A DNA stretch of 64,000 bases from Rhodovastum sp963709085 (GTDB lineage: Bacteria > Pseudomonadota > Alphaproteobacteria > Acetobacterales > Acetobacteraceae). Below the pieces are notes generated by a model. The model worked only from the letters and a program-made list of their open reading frames with translations. It had not been told where the DNA came from and made no database searches. Positions 18,968 to 30,111 of the stretch are shown one piece after another (position 1 is the first letter of the stretch; each line of letters opens with the position of its first letter). The DNA lies in assembly GCA_963709085.1 (NCBI GenBank), contig CAVPVB010000011.1, forward strand, positions 62,001-126,000, read 5' to 3'. The translations under genes were made by a program, and so were the position numbers.

Positions 18968-19135
18968 GCTCCGCCGTCCAGCCGGGCTCATGCCCGGCTG
19001 TCATGACCGGCGGAGCGCCTGCGGTTCGGCCGGCACCGTGTCGCTGCGCTCCCGCACCACTGCCGTCCTCCAGGGGTTTCCGCGCCCGCCTGGCCCGGCC
19101 TCAGCAGACCGCACCCGAGGGGGAAAAGCCGGCAC
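18968..19135 (+). repeat. GCTCCGC leader element ahead of the 19181 gene
   Basis: Nested hairpin: outer arms GCTCCGCCG (18968-18976) and CGGCGGAGC (19008-19016), inner arms AGCCGGGC and GCCCGGCT around TCAT. It is followed by GTGTCGCTGCGCTCCCGCAC (about 19039-19058) and CAGACCGCACCCGAGGG (about 19107-19123). These are the same ordered blocks as at 17185-17340 upstream of ssb. Confidence 0.55.
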
Positions 19136-19180
19136 AGGGCCGGCGGACCCCCCCGGGGATGTCAGAGATGGATCAGGATC

Positions 19181-19765
19181 ATGGCCTCCAAGCGCAGCAA
19201 CAAGCCCGTCGCCTCCACCCGCAACAGCCCGGCCGCCGTCACCTTCACCCTCGCCGCCAGCGTCTGCCCCAACGAGCAGGTCGCGGCCGCCATCGCCGAC
19301 CGCTTCGCCCTCAACCCGGTCGACTACGCCGCCCTCCGCGAAGCCACCGAGGAGATGATCGGCAGCCACGCCAGGCTGCTCGCCGACACCGTCAACGAGA
19401 AGGCCATGGCGATCCACCTGCAGCGCCTCGTCGGCGCCCTGGTCGGCTCCGCCCACAGCGCCGGCCGGTTCTACGGCGAGAAGGTCTCCGAGGCCCGCGA
19501 CCTCACCTCCCGCCTCGCCAACGACGCCCGCGACGAAGACCGCGACGGCGCCCTCGGCTTCGACAGCAAGGCCCAGCGCGCCCGCCAGTTCGCCGCCGAA
19601 CTCGGCCTGCAGGCCTACTCCTTCCTGGCCGCCGCCGAGGGCGCGGTCGACGCCTTCGCCGCCGTCACCGGCGAGGACTGGAAGCCCTACCAGCGGGCGC
19701 CGATGAACCCCGACACCGTCAACCGCCAGGCCGCCGCGGCCGAACTGGGCGCCTTCGGAGGCTGA
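19181..19765 (+). CDS. Hypothetical protein (194 residues)
   Basis: A 194-residue soluble protein starting MASKRSNKPVASTRNSPAAV, with a short basic N-terminus and a helical body (VNEKAMAIHLQRLVGALVGS, KAQRARQFAAELGLQAYSFL). No family was recognised. Codon use is extreme in its preference for C-ending codons, which suggests good expression. A leader element shared with ssb precedes it, so the two may be co-regulated (inference). A UUCG-capped hairpin follows the stop. Confidence 0.7.
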   Translation: MASKRSNKPVASTRNSPAAVTFTLAASVCPNEQVAAAIADRFALNPVDYAALREATEEMIGSHARLLADTVNEKAMAIHLQRLVGALVGSAHSAGRFYGEKVSEARDLTSRLANDARDEDRDGALGFDSKAQRARQFAAELGLQAYSFLAAAEGAVDAFAAVTGEDWKPYQRAPMNPDTVNRQAAAAELGAFGG

Positions 19766-19771
19766 ACCGAA

Positions 19772-19800
19772 CGGGCGGGGGCTTCGGCTCCCGCCCGGTC
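19772..19800 (+). terminator. UUCG-capped terminator-like hairpin
   Basis: CGGGCGGGGGC (19772-19782) pairs with GCTCCCGCCCG (19787-19797, one G-T pair) around TTCG, then GTCTTG. Eight bases after the stop of the gene at 19181. The loop is the exceptionally stable C(UUCG)G type. A 16-base sequence, TCTTGCCGCGTTCAGC, is then repeated in tandem at about 19799-19832. Confidence 0.6.
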
Positions 19801-19832
19801 TTGCCGCGTTCAGCTTCTTGCCGCGTTCAGCG

Positions 19833-20285
19833 CCGCGGCCAGCCGGCAGATAACCCCCGGTCACGGCGAAGCACCGGCCGGATCGGGAACCCCGGAAAGC
19901 AGCCTGGACCGGAATATGGCCGCTGCGATGCCAACCGGCGCGGCAACTCCGGCCCGGCCAAAAGCAGCAAGAAAGCAAGCTCCGCTGCCGTCCCATGGTC
20001 ACGCCGGCCAAGGTCGGGCCGGTTCAATCCCGCCTTCGGCGCCGCACCAGACCGCGCGGCTTCGGCACGCAACCTACAGCACGGCCGGGCCGCGTCAGGC
20101 GCAGAGCCAACTGCGGGCGCGCCGCCAGCGCTGATCGTCATCCCCAGCATCGCGAGGCTCCCTGGCTCCGCGCCTGCCGCAGCCCGGCCCTGCCCGGTTG
20201 CATGCCTCAGGGATTGAGCCGTTCCGAAGGCCGGCGTGCGCCGCTCCCGTCAGCAATCGGCTGGCATTACCCAAGGGAGCCCGAG
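19833..20285. other. Gene-free stretch (about 450 bases)
   Basis: No convincing coding frame, ribosome binding site or strong hairpin was found. Sequence is GC-rich with many GCCGG blocks. Confidence 0.4.
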
Positions 20286-20465
20286 ATGACCACCCTCCGC
20301 ACCAGCCTGAACCTGAGCAAATACGACGCGCGCCGGCTGATCCGGGACGGCTACGAAATCCAGCACATCGAAACATATCACCGCGACACCGGCGACGAGA
20401 GTTCCATCGTCTGGACCCGGCCCGCCCGCCCCGACAACGTCCCGGAATGCGAGATACCGTATTGA
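20286..20465 (+). CDS. Small hypothetical protein (59 residues)
   Basis: A 59-residue protein starting MTTLRTSLNLSKYDARRLIR. AAGGGAG lies 6 bases upstream of the ATG. It is polar, probably a small alpha/beta fold, with no recognised family. A terminator-like hairpin follows the stop closely, which supports a real short transcription unit. Confidence 0.6.
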   Translation: MTTLRTSLNLSKYDARRLIRDGYEIQHIETYHRDTGDESSIVWTRPARPDNVPECEIPY

Positions 20466-20474
20466 TCCTTCGAG

Positions 20475-20500
20475 GCCGGGTCCACGGGACCCGGCTTCCC
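20475..20500 (+). terminator. Terminator-like hairpin
   Basis: GCCGGGTCC (20475-20483) pairs perfectly with GGACCCGGC (20487-20495) around ACG, followed by TTCCC. It begins 10 bases after the stop of the small gene. Confidence 0.5.
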
Positions 20501-20647
20501 GGCTGTACCCACCCGGAGATCGCCCCGGACGCGCGCGGCCATCACGCCGGCCCCGCGGGGGGACGCCTGTGCAATCGCGGCTCGCCGGGCTTGCCGGCCC
20601 GCCCCGTTTGCTGTTGAACCCCGCGCCTTCGGTGGCAACGGAACCCC

Positions 20648-20728
20648 ATGCGCCAGATCGGCATCGATTTCGGCACCACCAACAGCGTCATCGCCCTGCG
20701 CGACGCCGACGTATTTGTCTGTCGGTGA
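20648..20728 (+). pseudogene. Truncated start of an Hsp70/DnaK-family gene
   Basis: The first 21 codons read MRQIGIDFGTTNSVIALRDAD, the unmistakable phosphate-1 loop (DFGTTNS) of Hsp70/actin-fold ATPases of the DnaK/YegD type. Homology then ends abruptly at about 20710 and a stop follows at 20726-20728. The remaining 400+ codons are missing. The DNA after the break is unlike Hsp70 and unrecognised, so a deletion or insertion junction lies at about 20708-20712. Confidence 0.72.
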
Positions 20729-21059
20729 CGATTTCTCGCTGTTCACCCGGTCGTTGCCGCGGATCATGCCTTTCGGGCCGCTTCGGCCGCAGCGTCAACG
20801 TGCGCGCCCCGGAGACGCAGACCTGCAAACCCAGCCTCGTCGATCCGATGGCCTGGTAACCTACGTGCTGCGACGATCGCTCCGGCCACACCGGAAGCCA
20901 GTAACCGGACATGCTACTGCCGTCAGACTGGCGAATGCCTCCCGCCGCCGCGTGTTCATCGCCACCACCTCATGCTACTGCGCCATGCTACGCCGCTGGC
21001 CGCCACCACGGCGTGCCATACCGGTCGGCCCGACGGGCCGCAGGTGTGAGCCCCCCGCG
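20711..21059. other. Unassigned DNA after the Hsp70 break
   Basis: About 350 bases with no supported gene. It holds short imperfect repeats of CATGCTACTG (20908-20917, about 20970-20979, and CATGCTACGC near 20986). It may be the remnant of a mobile element that truncated the Hsp70 gene, but no transposase similarity could be recognised. Confidence 0.35.
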
Positions 21060-21683
21060 TCAGCGCGGACGCCAATGGCGCACCAGGCGCGCGACCTCCC
21101 GCACCGCCACGAACCCACCGCCCGCGGTCATTGCCAGACCGGCCAACACCAGCATTCCCGGCGCGAACGGCGGGCCAGTGCGATCCTGGTTTGCCAGCAC
21201 GAAGGCGACGCCGAGCGTGCCCCAAATGACGAGCGAGATGCCGAACCACAGCAGCAGGATCGCCCCGACAGCGCGCAAGGCCGAGGGTGCCGGCCCTTTT
21301 GGGTCGTCGGTCGCGCTGGCCCCGCTGCGACCCGCCGCGCCGGCGCCGGGTCGCGATTCCGGCATTCGTTGAGCCGGGTTGTCCGGCGGTGCGATTTCCC
21401 GAATATGCTGCTCCAGTCGGGCGACGATGTCGGCCTGCTCTTCGGGGATCCATTGCAGCCGGATCTGCCAGTCGCGTACGTCGTCGAGCGAAACAAACAG
21501 CGACAGCCCGTCATGATATGGCAGGAACGAGTAGCCGCGATAGCGCCATTGCTCGCCGACGGGGTGAAGGTCGCGGTCGTGGTCGACGAACTCCTGTACA
21601 ACCTCATAACGAGCGCCCGGCCGCAAATGGCGGAACGGCAATCGGTTTGTTTCCGACATGGGCACGGGGATCGGTTGAAACAT
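21060..21683 (-). CDS. DUF3601-like protein with two C-terminal membrane segments
   Basis: A 207-residue protein. Residues about 14-95 (FRHLRPGARYEVVQEFVDHDRD, HPVGEQWRYRGYSFLPYHDG) resemble DUF3601, a small beta domain of unknown function. A Pro-rich linker follows, then two membrane helices (AILLLWFGISLVIWGTLGVA and MLVLAGLAMTAGGGFVAV), placing the soluble domain probably in the cytoplasm. GGAGG 6 bases before 21683 fixes the start; ATG 21659 is an alternative. It is transcribed in the same direction as bciA upstream but 300 bases away, so probably separate. Confidence 0.72.
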   Translation of the reverse strand: MFQPIPVPMSETNRLPFRHLRPGARYEVVQEFVDHDRDLHPVGEQWRYRGYSFLPYHDGLSLFVSLDDVRDWQIRLQWIPEEQADIVARLEQHIREIAPPDNPAQRMPESRPGAGAAGRSGASATDDPKGPAPSALRAVGAILLLWFGISLVIWGTLGVAFVLANQDRTGPPFAPGMLVLAGLAMTAGGGFVAVREVARLVRHWRPR

Positions 21684-21986
21684 GGCGGCCTCCGTACGCG
21701 GATCGGGCCTTCGGAACCTTGGACGGTCCGGAACTCTGGAACGCGACCCAGCGGACTGGTAATGCGCGTGGCGGTCGGGCGACCAGAGATGCGCGCGGCG
21801 CCGGCTCGCCGGCAGCTGCCGAAACCCTTGTCCGACGCCAGCGTCTGCTTCGCCGCGCCGAATTCCCGGAAGCTGCCAATTCGCTCTCGGCCAACAATTC
21901 GCACGGACGCTGCTCAGCCCCTCTGGCAGGTCGATCATCGGCCTGCCCCGCTGACCTGCGGCACGCAACGCCATGCCGCACACGCA
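21684..21986. other. Gene-free gap between bciA and the DUF3601-like gene
   Basis: About 300 bases between two leftward genes. It should contain the promoter of the DUF3601-like gene. No strong hairpin or motif was recognised. Confidence 0.35.
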
Positions 21987-22979
21987 TCAGAACACAGCAT
22001 GATCCCCGCGCTCGGGGGCCGCACCGCCGGCCACGAGCGTCTTGTAGAAATCGAACAGCGTCTCGGTCCCGGTCGAGGGCGTGGCGGCGGCGTCATAGCG
22101 GCCTGTCTCGGGGTTCAGCACCAGCATCAACTCCGCGGCGTAGTAGCGACCGATCCGCGCCAGTTCCGCCTTGTCCGCGAGAGCCGGCACGAGGCGGGCA
22201 GCGACGCTCAGCGCGCCGATGATACCGTCGAGCAGCGCCAGCGGCACGCGGCGGAAGCGCGGCTTGCGGCCCAGCAACGCGAACAGGGCTTCGCCCTGCT
22301 GGCGTGGGGTGATCGCCTCGCCCGGCCCACCGATCGGCAGCACGCGATTCCAGCGGCGATTGTCCTCCAGGCAGTCAGCGAGGTAATCGGCGAGATCGCC
22401 GTCGCTGAGCGGCTTGCAGGCCGTCAACGTGCCGTCGCGGAATATGAGGAATGGCTTGCCGCGCTTCACGCGCTCGACCTGCCCGGACAGCGACTTGAAG
22501 AACGCAGTCGGCCGGACGATCGAGTAGGTCACTCCGGATCCGATCAACGCCGCCTCGAACGCCAGCTTGGCGTGCTGGAACGCCAGCAACGGCTTTTGTA
22601 CGCAGATCGCCGAGAGCAGGACGAAGTGGCCGACACCGGCGTTTTGCGCCGCCGCAAGCACATCGACATGCGCCTGATGATCGACGGCCCAGGCGTCCCG
22701 GGGCACGCCGGAGCGCGAGGCCATGCACGACACCACGGCGTTGAAGCGCTCGCCGCGAAACCCGTCGCGGGCGATGGCGGCGGCATTACTCATGTCGACG
22801 ATGCGGACGTTGGCGCCGTCGATAGCATGCGCGCCGCCCGGATGGGGGCGGACGAAGCACACCACGTCATGCCCGCGCCGCATAAGCGCGCGCAGCGTAG
22901 CCTGACCGATGGTGCCGGTGGCGCCGAGGAGGCAGACGCGCATTTGGGTGGCGGGGTGGGGCGGGGAGTCGGCGCTCAT
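21987..22979 (-). CDS. bciA: Divinyl chlorophyllide a 8-vinyl-reductase
   Basis: A 330-residue NAD(P)H-dependent reductase of the atypical SDR type. BciA reduces the C8 vinyl group of divinyl (bacterio)chlorophyll precursors. The N-terminal Rossmann motif GATGTIG is at about 19-25. Family-specific stretches are FNAVVSCMASRSGVPRDAWA, HFVLLSAICVQKPLLAFQHA, SIVRPTAFFKSLSGQVERVK and GGPGEAITPRQQGEALFALL. The length matches the family. The start at 22979 follows AGGAAGCACC and is preferred over a long unsupported extension to 23120. It stands alone, without other bch, crt or puf genes in this window, so its host must supply the rest of the pathway or it is stranded cargo. Confidence 0.88.
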   Translation of the reverse strand: MSADSPPHPATQMRVCLLGATGTIGQATLRALMRRGHDVVCFVRPHPGGAHAIDGANVRIVDMSNAAAIARDGFRGERFNAVVSCMASRSGVPRDAWAVDHQAHVDVLAAAQNAGVGHFVLLSAICVQKPLLAFQHAKLAFEAALIGSGVTYSIVRPTAFFKSLSGQVERVKRGKPFLIFRDGTLTACKPLSDGDLADYLADCLEDNRRWNRVLPIGGPGEAITPRQQGEALFALLGRKPRFRRVPLALLDGIIGALSVAARLVPALADKAELARIGRYYAAELMLVLNPETGRYDAAATPSTGTETLFDFYKTLVAGGAAPERGDHAVF

Positions 22980-23345
22980 GGTGCTTCCTGGTGCCGCGCC
23001 CGTCGGAGAATTTCTACCATTGGCACATACACTCCTTCCCCCCGCAACACCGAGAAACCGGTGTGGAGATTGCTTCAATTCTAGCGCCATCCGCCTGCGG
23101 GGCACATTGCCGCATAGCATACCGAAAGCCGGATTTCAGGACCGGCGGCACATGCCAGCATGTGACACAGAGGCATAGCTCCGTATGGCTCGCATGGAAA
23201 CGGACCGGCTGGCTCGGCCAACTCCGGCCCTCCGACCGTCAGCGGCGCAGGCCTGAAAAGGGTCGTTAGCAGCTGACCTGCGCACGGTATCATTCTGGTT
23301 GACGGGCGCGAGGCGGCACCCCGTCAACACCTTTGTGTCGAGGCG

Positions 23346-23741
23346 CTAAATCGCTTCCTTCAGTTCCTTCGCTGGCCGGAAAGCGATTTTCTTGCTGGCC
23401 TTGATGGTCATCGCCTCGCCGGTTGCGGGATTGCGGCCCGCCCGCTCGGGCTTGTCCTTCACCTCCAGGATTCCAAGACCGTTGATGCGCAGGCGATTGC
23501 CGCTCTTGAGGTGCTGCACCAGGATGCCGACCAGACCGTTCAGGATCTCCCCGGCATCGCGCTTTTCAATCTCCTGCTGCCCGGCAATCTCGGCGGCGAG
23601 CTGCTTCAGCGTGACCGTGGCGACCGGAGTTGGCTTCGCCGGAGGTGGGGCAGGCGCTTTCGCGCCGGCCAGGGGCTTCCCCGTCGCCGCCGGAGATCCT
23701 TTCGCGGCGGCGGTTTTCGCTGTGGGCTTCTTTGTTGGCAT
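23346..23741 (-). CDS. HU-family protein with a basic N-terminal extension
   Basis: A 131-residue nucleoid protein. The first 42 residues are Lys/Ala/Pro-rich (MPTKKPTAKTAAAKGSPAAT...), like a histone tail. The rest is an HU/IHF fold: LKQLAAEIAGQQEIEKRDAG, ILNGLVGILVQHL, then GILEVKDKPERAGRNPATGE in the DNA-intercalating arm and KASKKIAFRPAKELKEAI. HU dimers bend and compact DNA. AGGAAA stands upstream of the ATG. It is the last of three nucleoid genes in a row on this strand. Confidence 0.87.
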   Translation of the reverse strand: MPTKKPTAKTAAAKGSPAATGKPLAGAKAPAPPPAKPTPVATVTLKQLAAEIAGQQEIEKRDAGEILNGLVGILVQHLKSGNRLRINGLGILEVKDKPERAGRNPATGEAMTIKASKKIAFRPAKELKEAI

Positions 23742-23828
23742 GATCGGATTGGTTTCCTGAGCCCGTTACCGGGCGTGGTGCGTTTGACGGCAGTCGCGGA
23801 CGAACTGAGCCGCCCGCGTCGCAGGGCT

Positions 23829-24323
23829 CTATTCCGTGGCGGCATCCGGTGCGGGCGGGACGGCCGGGGGCGGTGCGGGCGGTGCGGCCTTCCGCCTGGT
23901 GGCCTTGGCCACGACCTTCTTCTTTGCCGGAGCCGCCTTCGCGGCGGTCCGCTTGCCCGCTGCGGTTGACGGGCGCTTCGGCGCGGCCGTGGCGGCCTTT
24001 CGAGCGGCGGGTGCTTTCGTCTTTGCCGGCGCCTTGGCTTTTGCTGCGGGCTTCGCCTTTACGGCTGCCTTCGTCCTTGCCGATGGCGCCGCCTTTGCTG
24101 GTGCCTTGGCCTTTCGGGCTGCCGGTGCCTTCGCTTTTGCCTTGGCAGCAGCATCTTTGACCTTCTGGCGGCGGGCTTTCACCTCGTCGCGGATGGCGGT
24201 CAGCGCGGCAGCCGTGATGGCTGCCCGCTGGCTGTCGGGAACGGCATCGAGCGCCGTGAAGAAGGCCTGCGTCACGTTCTTCGCCCCGCGCGGCGCGCGC
24301 GCCTTGTCTGCCTTGATGGCCAT
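23829..24323 (-). CDS. Histone H1-like Lys/Ala/Pro-rich protein
   Basis: A 164-residue protein. The N-terminal 60 residues are ordinary (MAIKADKARAPRGAKNVTQA, FFTALDAVPDSQRAAITAAA), and the remaining 100 are low-complexity AK/PAK repeats (KAKAKAPAARKAKAPAKAAP and so on), as in bacterial H1-like and AlgP-type proteins that bind DNA non-specifically. The start at 24323 is chosen because AAAGGA precedes it; an upstream in-frame codon at 24356 has none. It sits between two HU genes, all leftward, each with its own ribosome binding site. Confidence 0.82.
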   Translation of the reverse strand: MAIKADKARAPRGAKNVTQAFFTALDAVPDSQRAAITAAALTAIRDEVKARRQKVKDAAAKAKAKAPAARKAKAPAKAAPSARTKAAVKAKPAAKAKAPAKTKAPAARKAATAAPKRPSTAAGKRTAAKAAPAKKKVVAKATRRKAAPPAPPPAVPPAPDAATE

Positions 24324-24457
24324 GGTGGTTGGGTTCCTTTCCGGCCGGGCGCTCATTCAGCCCCGGCTACAGTCCACGCTAACGATGCCGCCGTGACCAC
24401 GGCAATTCGGAGGACAAAACGCCGCCGCTCCCGCTCCCGGATGCCGGTCCGGTGAGG

Positions 24458-24727
24458 TCAAACGGCCTTCTTGAGCGTGGGCGATGCCTTGAAGCGCACG
24501 GTCTTCCCGGCCTTGACCTTGACGGCCTCGCCCGTCCGGGGGTTCAGCCCCTTGCGCGCCTTGGTCTTCACCACCCGGAACGTGCCGAAGCTCGGCAGCG
24601 TAAACCCGCCGCTCTTCTTCATCTCCTTGACGATCGCGTCGATCAGGTCGCCCGCCACCCGATTGGCCGCCACCCCGGTCAGGGCGGCCGAGTCCTGAAT
24701 GACTGACGCGATGAATGCCTTCGACAT
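24458..24727 (-). CDS. HU family DNA-binding protein
   Basis: An 89-residue standard-length HU: MSKAFIASVIQDSAALTGVA, DLIDAIVKEMKKSGGFTLPS, then FGTFRVVKTKARKGLNPRTG and VRFKASPTLKKAV. GFGTF is modified to PSFGTF and the RxGxNPxTGE arm is intact. The first 13 codons of the longer frame (to 24766) lack a ribosome binding site; AAGGAACACGGC precedes 24727. It is the first gene of the nucleoid-protein run. Confidence 0.92.
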   Translation of the reverse strand: MSKAFIASVIQDSAALTGVAANRVAGDLIDAIVKEMKKSGGFTLPSFGTFRVVKTKARKGLNPRTGEAVKVKAGKTVRFKASPTLKKAV

Positions 24728-24884
24728 GCCGTGTTCCTTGTGCAGCGCTCTGAACAACTCCGACACGTATCAGCACATTCGGATTCATGCCAAGCGGCAT
24801 CAAGGGGCGACCGTTCGGAAATCAGAAACAATCATCGGGTTGCCGACTGCTGCATGATCGGCACAACGTGGGCGATTGTCGCCA

Positions 24885-24913
24885 GGAACCCGGCAGGCGG
24901 CTCGCCGGGTTCC
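24885..24913. terminator. Ten-base inverted repeat between dnaE2 and the HU gene
   Basis: GGAACCCGGC (24885-24894) pairs perfectly with GCCGGGTTCC (24904-24913). It lies 84 bases after the dnaE2 stop on the leftward reading and could terminate the imuB-dnaE2 transcript. The only T-rich stretch (GGCTCTTG) is on the rightward side, so orientation is uncertain. Confidence 0.45.
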
Positions 24914-24996
24914 GGCTCTTGCATTCGTGTCACCGTGTGCCGCTGCTCATGGTGAGAGGGCGCGGCAAGGGGCCGTCGGTCAAGGCCACAGCCCCG

Positions 24997-28256
<3,260 letters not shown>

Positions 28257-28260
<4 letters not shown>

Positions 28261-28508
28261 GGCTCCCCGTGACCGCGTCCATGCTGGCTGGTCGTCGGCG
28301 CCGCGGCGTCCGGCCGCTTCATGAGGACAAAGCCGCTTCGTTCGAGATGCGCGACCAGCCGGTCGGCGGTGATGCGCGCCATCGCCTCGTCGGCATGATG
28401 CACGCGCCGGCGGCCGTCATAGCGCAGGGCGAAGGACAGGCTGTCGGCGATTTCGGCGGCGGTGGCCGGGCGAAGACGGTCGGCTTTGTTCATTGTGTCC
28501 TGGGGCAT
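28257..28508 (-). CDS. Small conserved linker gene between imuB and dnaE2
   Basis: An 83-residue basic protein (MPQDTMNKADRLRPATAAEI ... VHHADEAMARITADRLVAHLERSGFVLMKRP). The pattern of a duplicated short helix-helix motif with Ala-rich surfaces is uninformative, but its tight embedding (16 bases after imuB, ATGA overlap with dnaE2) indicates co-translation with the mutasome. GAGGA precedes the ATG at 28508. The function is unknown; possibly an accessory factor of the imu operon. Confidence 0.72.
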
Positions 28509-28523
28509 CGTGTCCTCGGGTGA

Positions 28524-30041
28524 TCAGAACAGGCCGTGCAGGAACCAGCGCAGGTCGCCGCTGGCCGGGTCGATGCCGTCGCCGCGGCGGAACAGCCAGA
28601 ACCGGCGGCCCTCCTCGTCCTCGACAGCGAAATAATCGCGCACCGCCGCTTCCTCGCCCGCGCGCCGCCACCATTCGCCGGTGATTCGCTCCGGCCCGTC
28701 GGCATGCCGGATGCGATGGCGCTGGCGGCGCCAGGTGAAGGCGACGGGCGGATGGTCCGGCAGCAGGGCAAGCACATCGACCGGCTGCGGCGGATCGAGC
28801 AGCCGCACCGGGCGCGCCAGACCGGGTAGCCAGGAGGTGGCCGGGGCACGCCCGATGGCCGGGATGGCGGCGACGGACCGTTCCGGCACGTCGCTCTCGA
28901 TCGCGCTGGCGCGCCAGACGCTGCCGGGGCCAAGCCGGTTCTCGATGCGGTCGACCAGTGCGGCGATATCTGCTTCGGGCGCGTCGCCATCCACCAGGCC
29001 GGCGCCGAGTTGCCGGAACGCCAACGCTTCGGCCAGCGGCACCCGAAGCTGCATCGCCTCGACGCCCAGGCCCGGATCGACCGTCTCCAGCCGCTCCCGG
29101 AGCAGGCGCGCGAGAGGAGCGGCGTGGCGCGACGGCGCCGCCGTGCCGATACGGATGGACTGCACGCTGCCGTCGACGCGCTCGAACAGCAGATCCAGCC
29201 GCCGCGCCCCCTGCCCGGCTGCCTCCAGCCCGGCGCAAACCGTCGTCAGCAACGCCTCGATGACGCGGCCGAAGGCGTCCGCGGTCAGCAGCGGTTCCAC
29301 GAAGGACAACCGATGCGCCACCATTTCGTCAGGCAACATCGGCGCGATGGGCTCGAACACGCGCCCGGCGGCCTGGTCGAGCCGGAGCGCGACCAGCTTG
29401 CCGAAGCGGCGCACCAGCGGCCCTCGGGCGGTCTCGGCCAGTTGGCCGACCCGCTCGAAGCCAAGCCGGCGCAGCGCGATGACGGTCTCGTCCGGCAGGC
29501 GCAGGGCGCCGACCGGCAGCTTCGCGATGGCCTCCGCGTGCGCGCCGGGTTCCACCACGCAGGCGGCATGGTGCCCGAAACGCGCCACCGCATGCGCGGC
29601 GCCGGGTGTGTCGGCGACGGCCGCCCGTGCCTGCGCACCGGCGCGGGCAAGACGCTCCAGCAGGTCCGCGAGCAGCGCCGCTTCGCCGCCCTGCAGGTGG
29701 GCGCACCCGGTGATGTCGAGCCAGATGTCGTCGGGCGGGTCGGGGGCGGTCAGCGGCGAATACCGCAGGCACCAGGCGGCCATGCGGGCCAGGGCGGTCG
29801 CGTCGCCTTCCCGGTCGGCATCGACCACCGTGAGGCCGGGCAGCATGGCGCGGGCATGGGCGAGCGCCATGCCGGGGCGGATGCCGAGCGCCAGCGCCGC
29901 CGGATCGGCGGCGGTCACCATCATCCGCCGCCCATCGCTCGCCGCGGTGATCAAGGGACTCTCAGGCGACGGCGCGCCGGGGCTCCGGCGCAGCCGGTCG
30001 GTTGGCCAAGTCGGCAACCAGACGGCAACGACCCGTCGCAT
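28524..30041 (-). CDS. imuB: ImuB, Y-family polymerase-like mutasome subunit
   Basis: A 505-residue Y-family homologue. The start MRRVVAVWLPTWPTDRLRRS is typical of ImuB, and the position that carries catalytic acids in active Y-family polymerases reads WLPTWPTD, so it is presumably catalytically dead and serves as clamp-binding hub between ImuA and DnaE2. The palm/finger part includes AADPAALALGIRPGMALAHA and the helix-hairpin-helix region ALRRLGFERVGQLAETARGP. GGAGG stands 6 bases before the ATG at 30041. An IS21 element ends only 20 bases upstream, so imuB has lost its natural promoter context and may depend on transcription reading out of the element. Confidence 0.92.
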   Translation of the reverse strand: MRRVVAVWLPTWPTDRLRRSPGAPSPESPLITAASDGRRMMVTAADPAALALGIRPGMALAHARAMLPGLTVVDADREGDATALARMAAWCLRYSPLTAPDPPDDIWLDITGCAHLQGGEAALLADLLERLARAGAQARAAVADTPGAAHAVARFGHHAACVVEPGAHAEAIAKLPVGALRLPDETVIALRRLGFERVGQLAETARGPLVRRFGKLVALRLDQAAGRVFEPIAPMLPDEMVAHRLSFVEPLLTADAFGRVIEALLTTVCAGLEAAGQGARRLDLLFERVDGSVQSIRIGTAAPSRHAAPLARLLRERLETVDPGLGVEAMQLRVPLAEALAFRQLGAGLVDGDAPEADIAALVDRIENRLGPGSVWRASAIESDVPERSVAAIPAIGRAPATSWLPGLARPVRLLDPPQPVDVLALLPDHPPVAFTWRRQRHRIRHADGPERITGEWWRRAGEEAAVRDYFAVEDEEGRRFWLFRRGDGIDPASGDLRWFLHGLF

Positions 30042-30061
30042 CGAACGCCTCCACGATCCAG
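29962..30061 (-). pseudogene. imuA: Detached 3' end of imuA
   Basis: Joining the sequence left of the IS21 element to that on its right (with one copy of the 6-base target) restores an open frame SWIVEAFDATGRCRLVADLANRP...RRAVA that stops with TGA at 29962-29964. This is the lost C-terminus of ImuA and overlaps the imuB start by 80 bases, showing how the two genes were originally coupled. The fragment now has no start. Confidence 0.85.
30056..30061 (+). repeat. Target-site duplication, left copy (ATCCAG)
   Basis: ATCCAG directly abuts the left terminal repeat of the IS21 element and recurs at 34643-34648 next to the right one. Six bases is within the 4-8 bases known for IS21. Confidence 0.85.
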
Positions 30062-30111
30062 CCTCAGCGCTCACGAGAATTGACCCGGGGTTGCTCACGG
30101 AAGTTGACCCA
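30062..30111 (+). repeat. Left terminal inverted repeat of the IS21 element
   Basis: Begins CCTCAGCGCTCACGAGAATT and contains TTGACCC twice. Its reverse complement is identical to 34593-34642 over all 50 bases. Confidence 0.93.

Noticed and set aside
18482..18991. A 169-codon minus-strand frame in the gap before 19181
   Set aside because: Low-complexity Arg/Pro/Ala composition, no ribosome binding site, and overlap with the hairpin element.
20715..23084. A 789-codon plus-strand frame
   Set aside because: It is antisense to bciA and the DUF3601-like gene, both of which have clear family motifs and ribosome binding sites.
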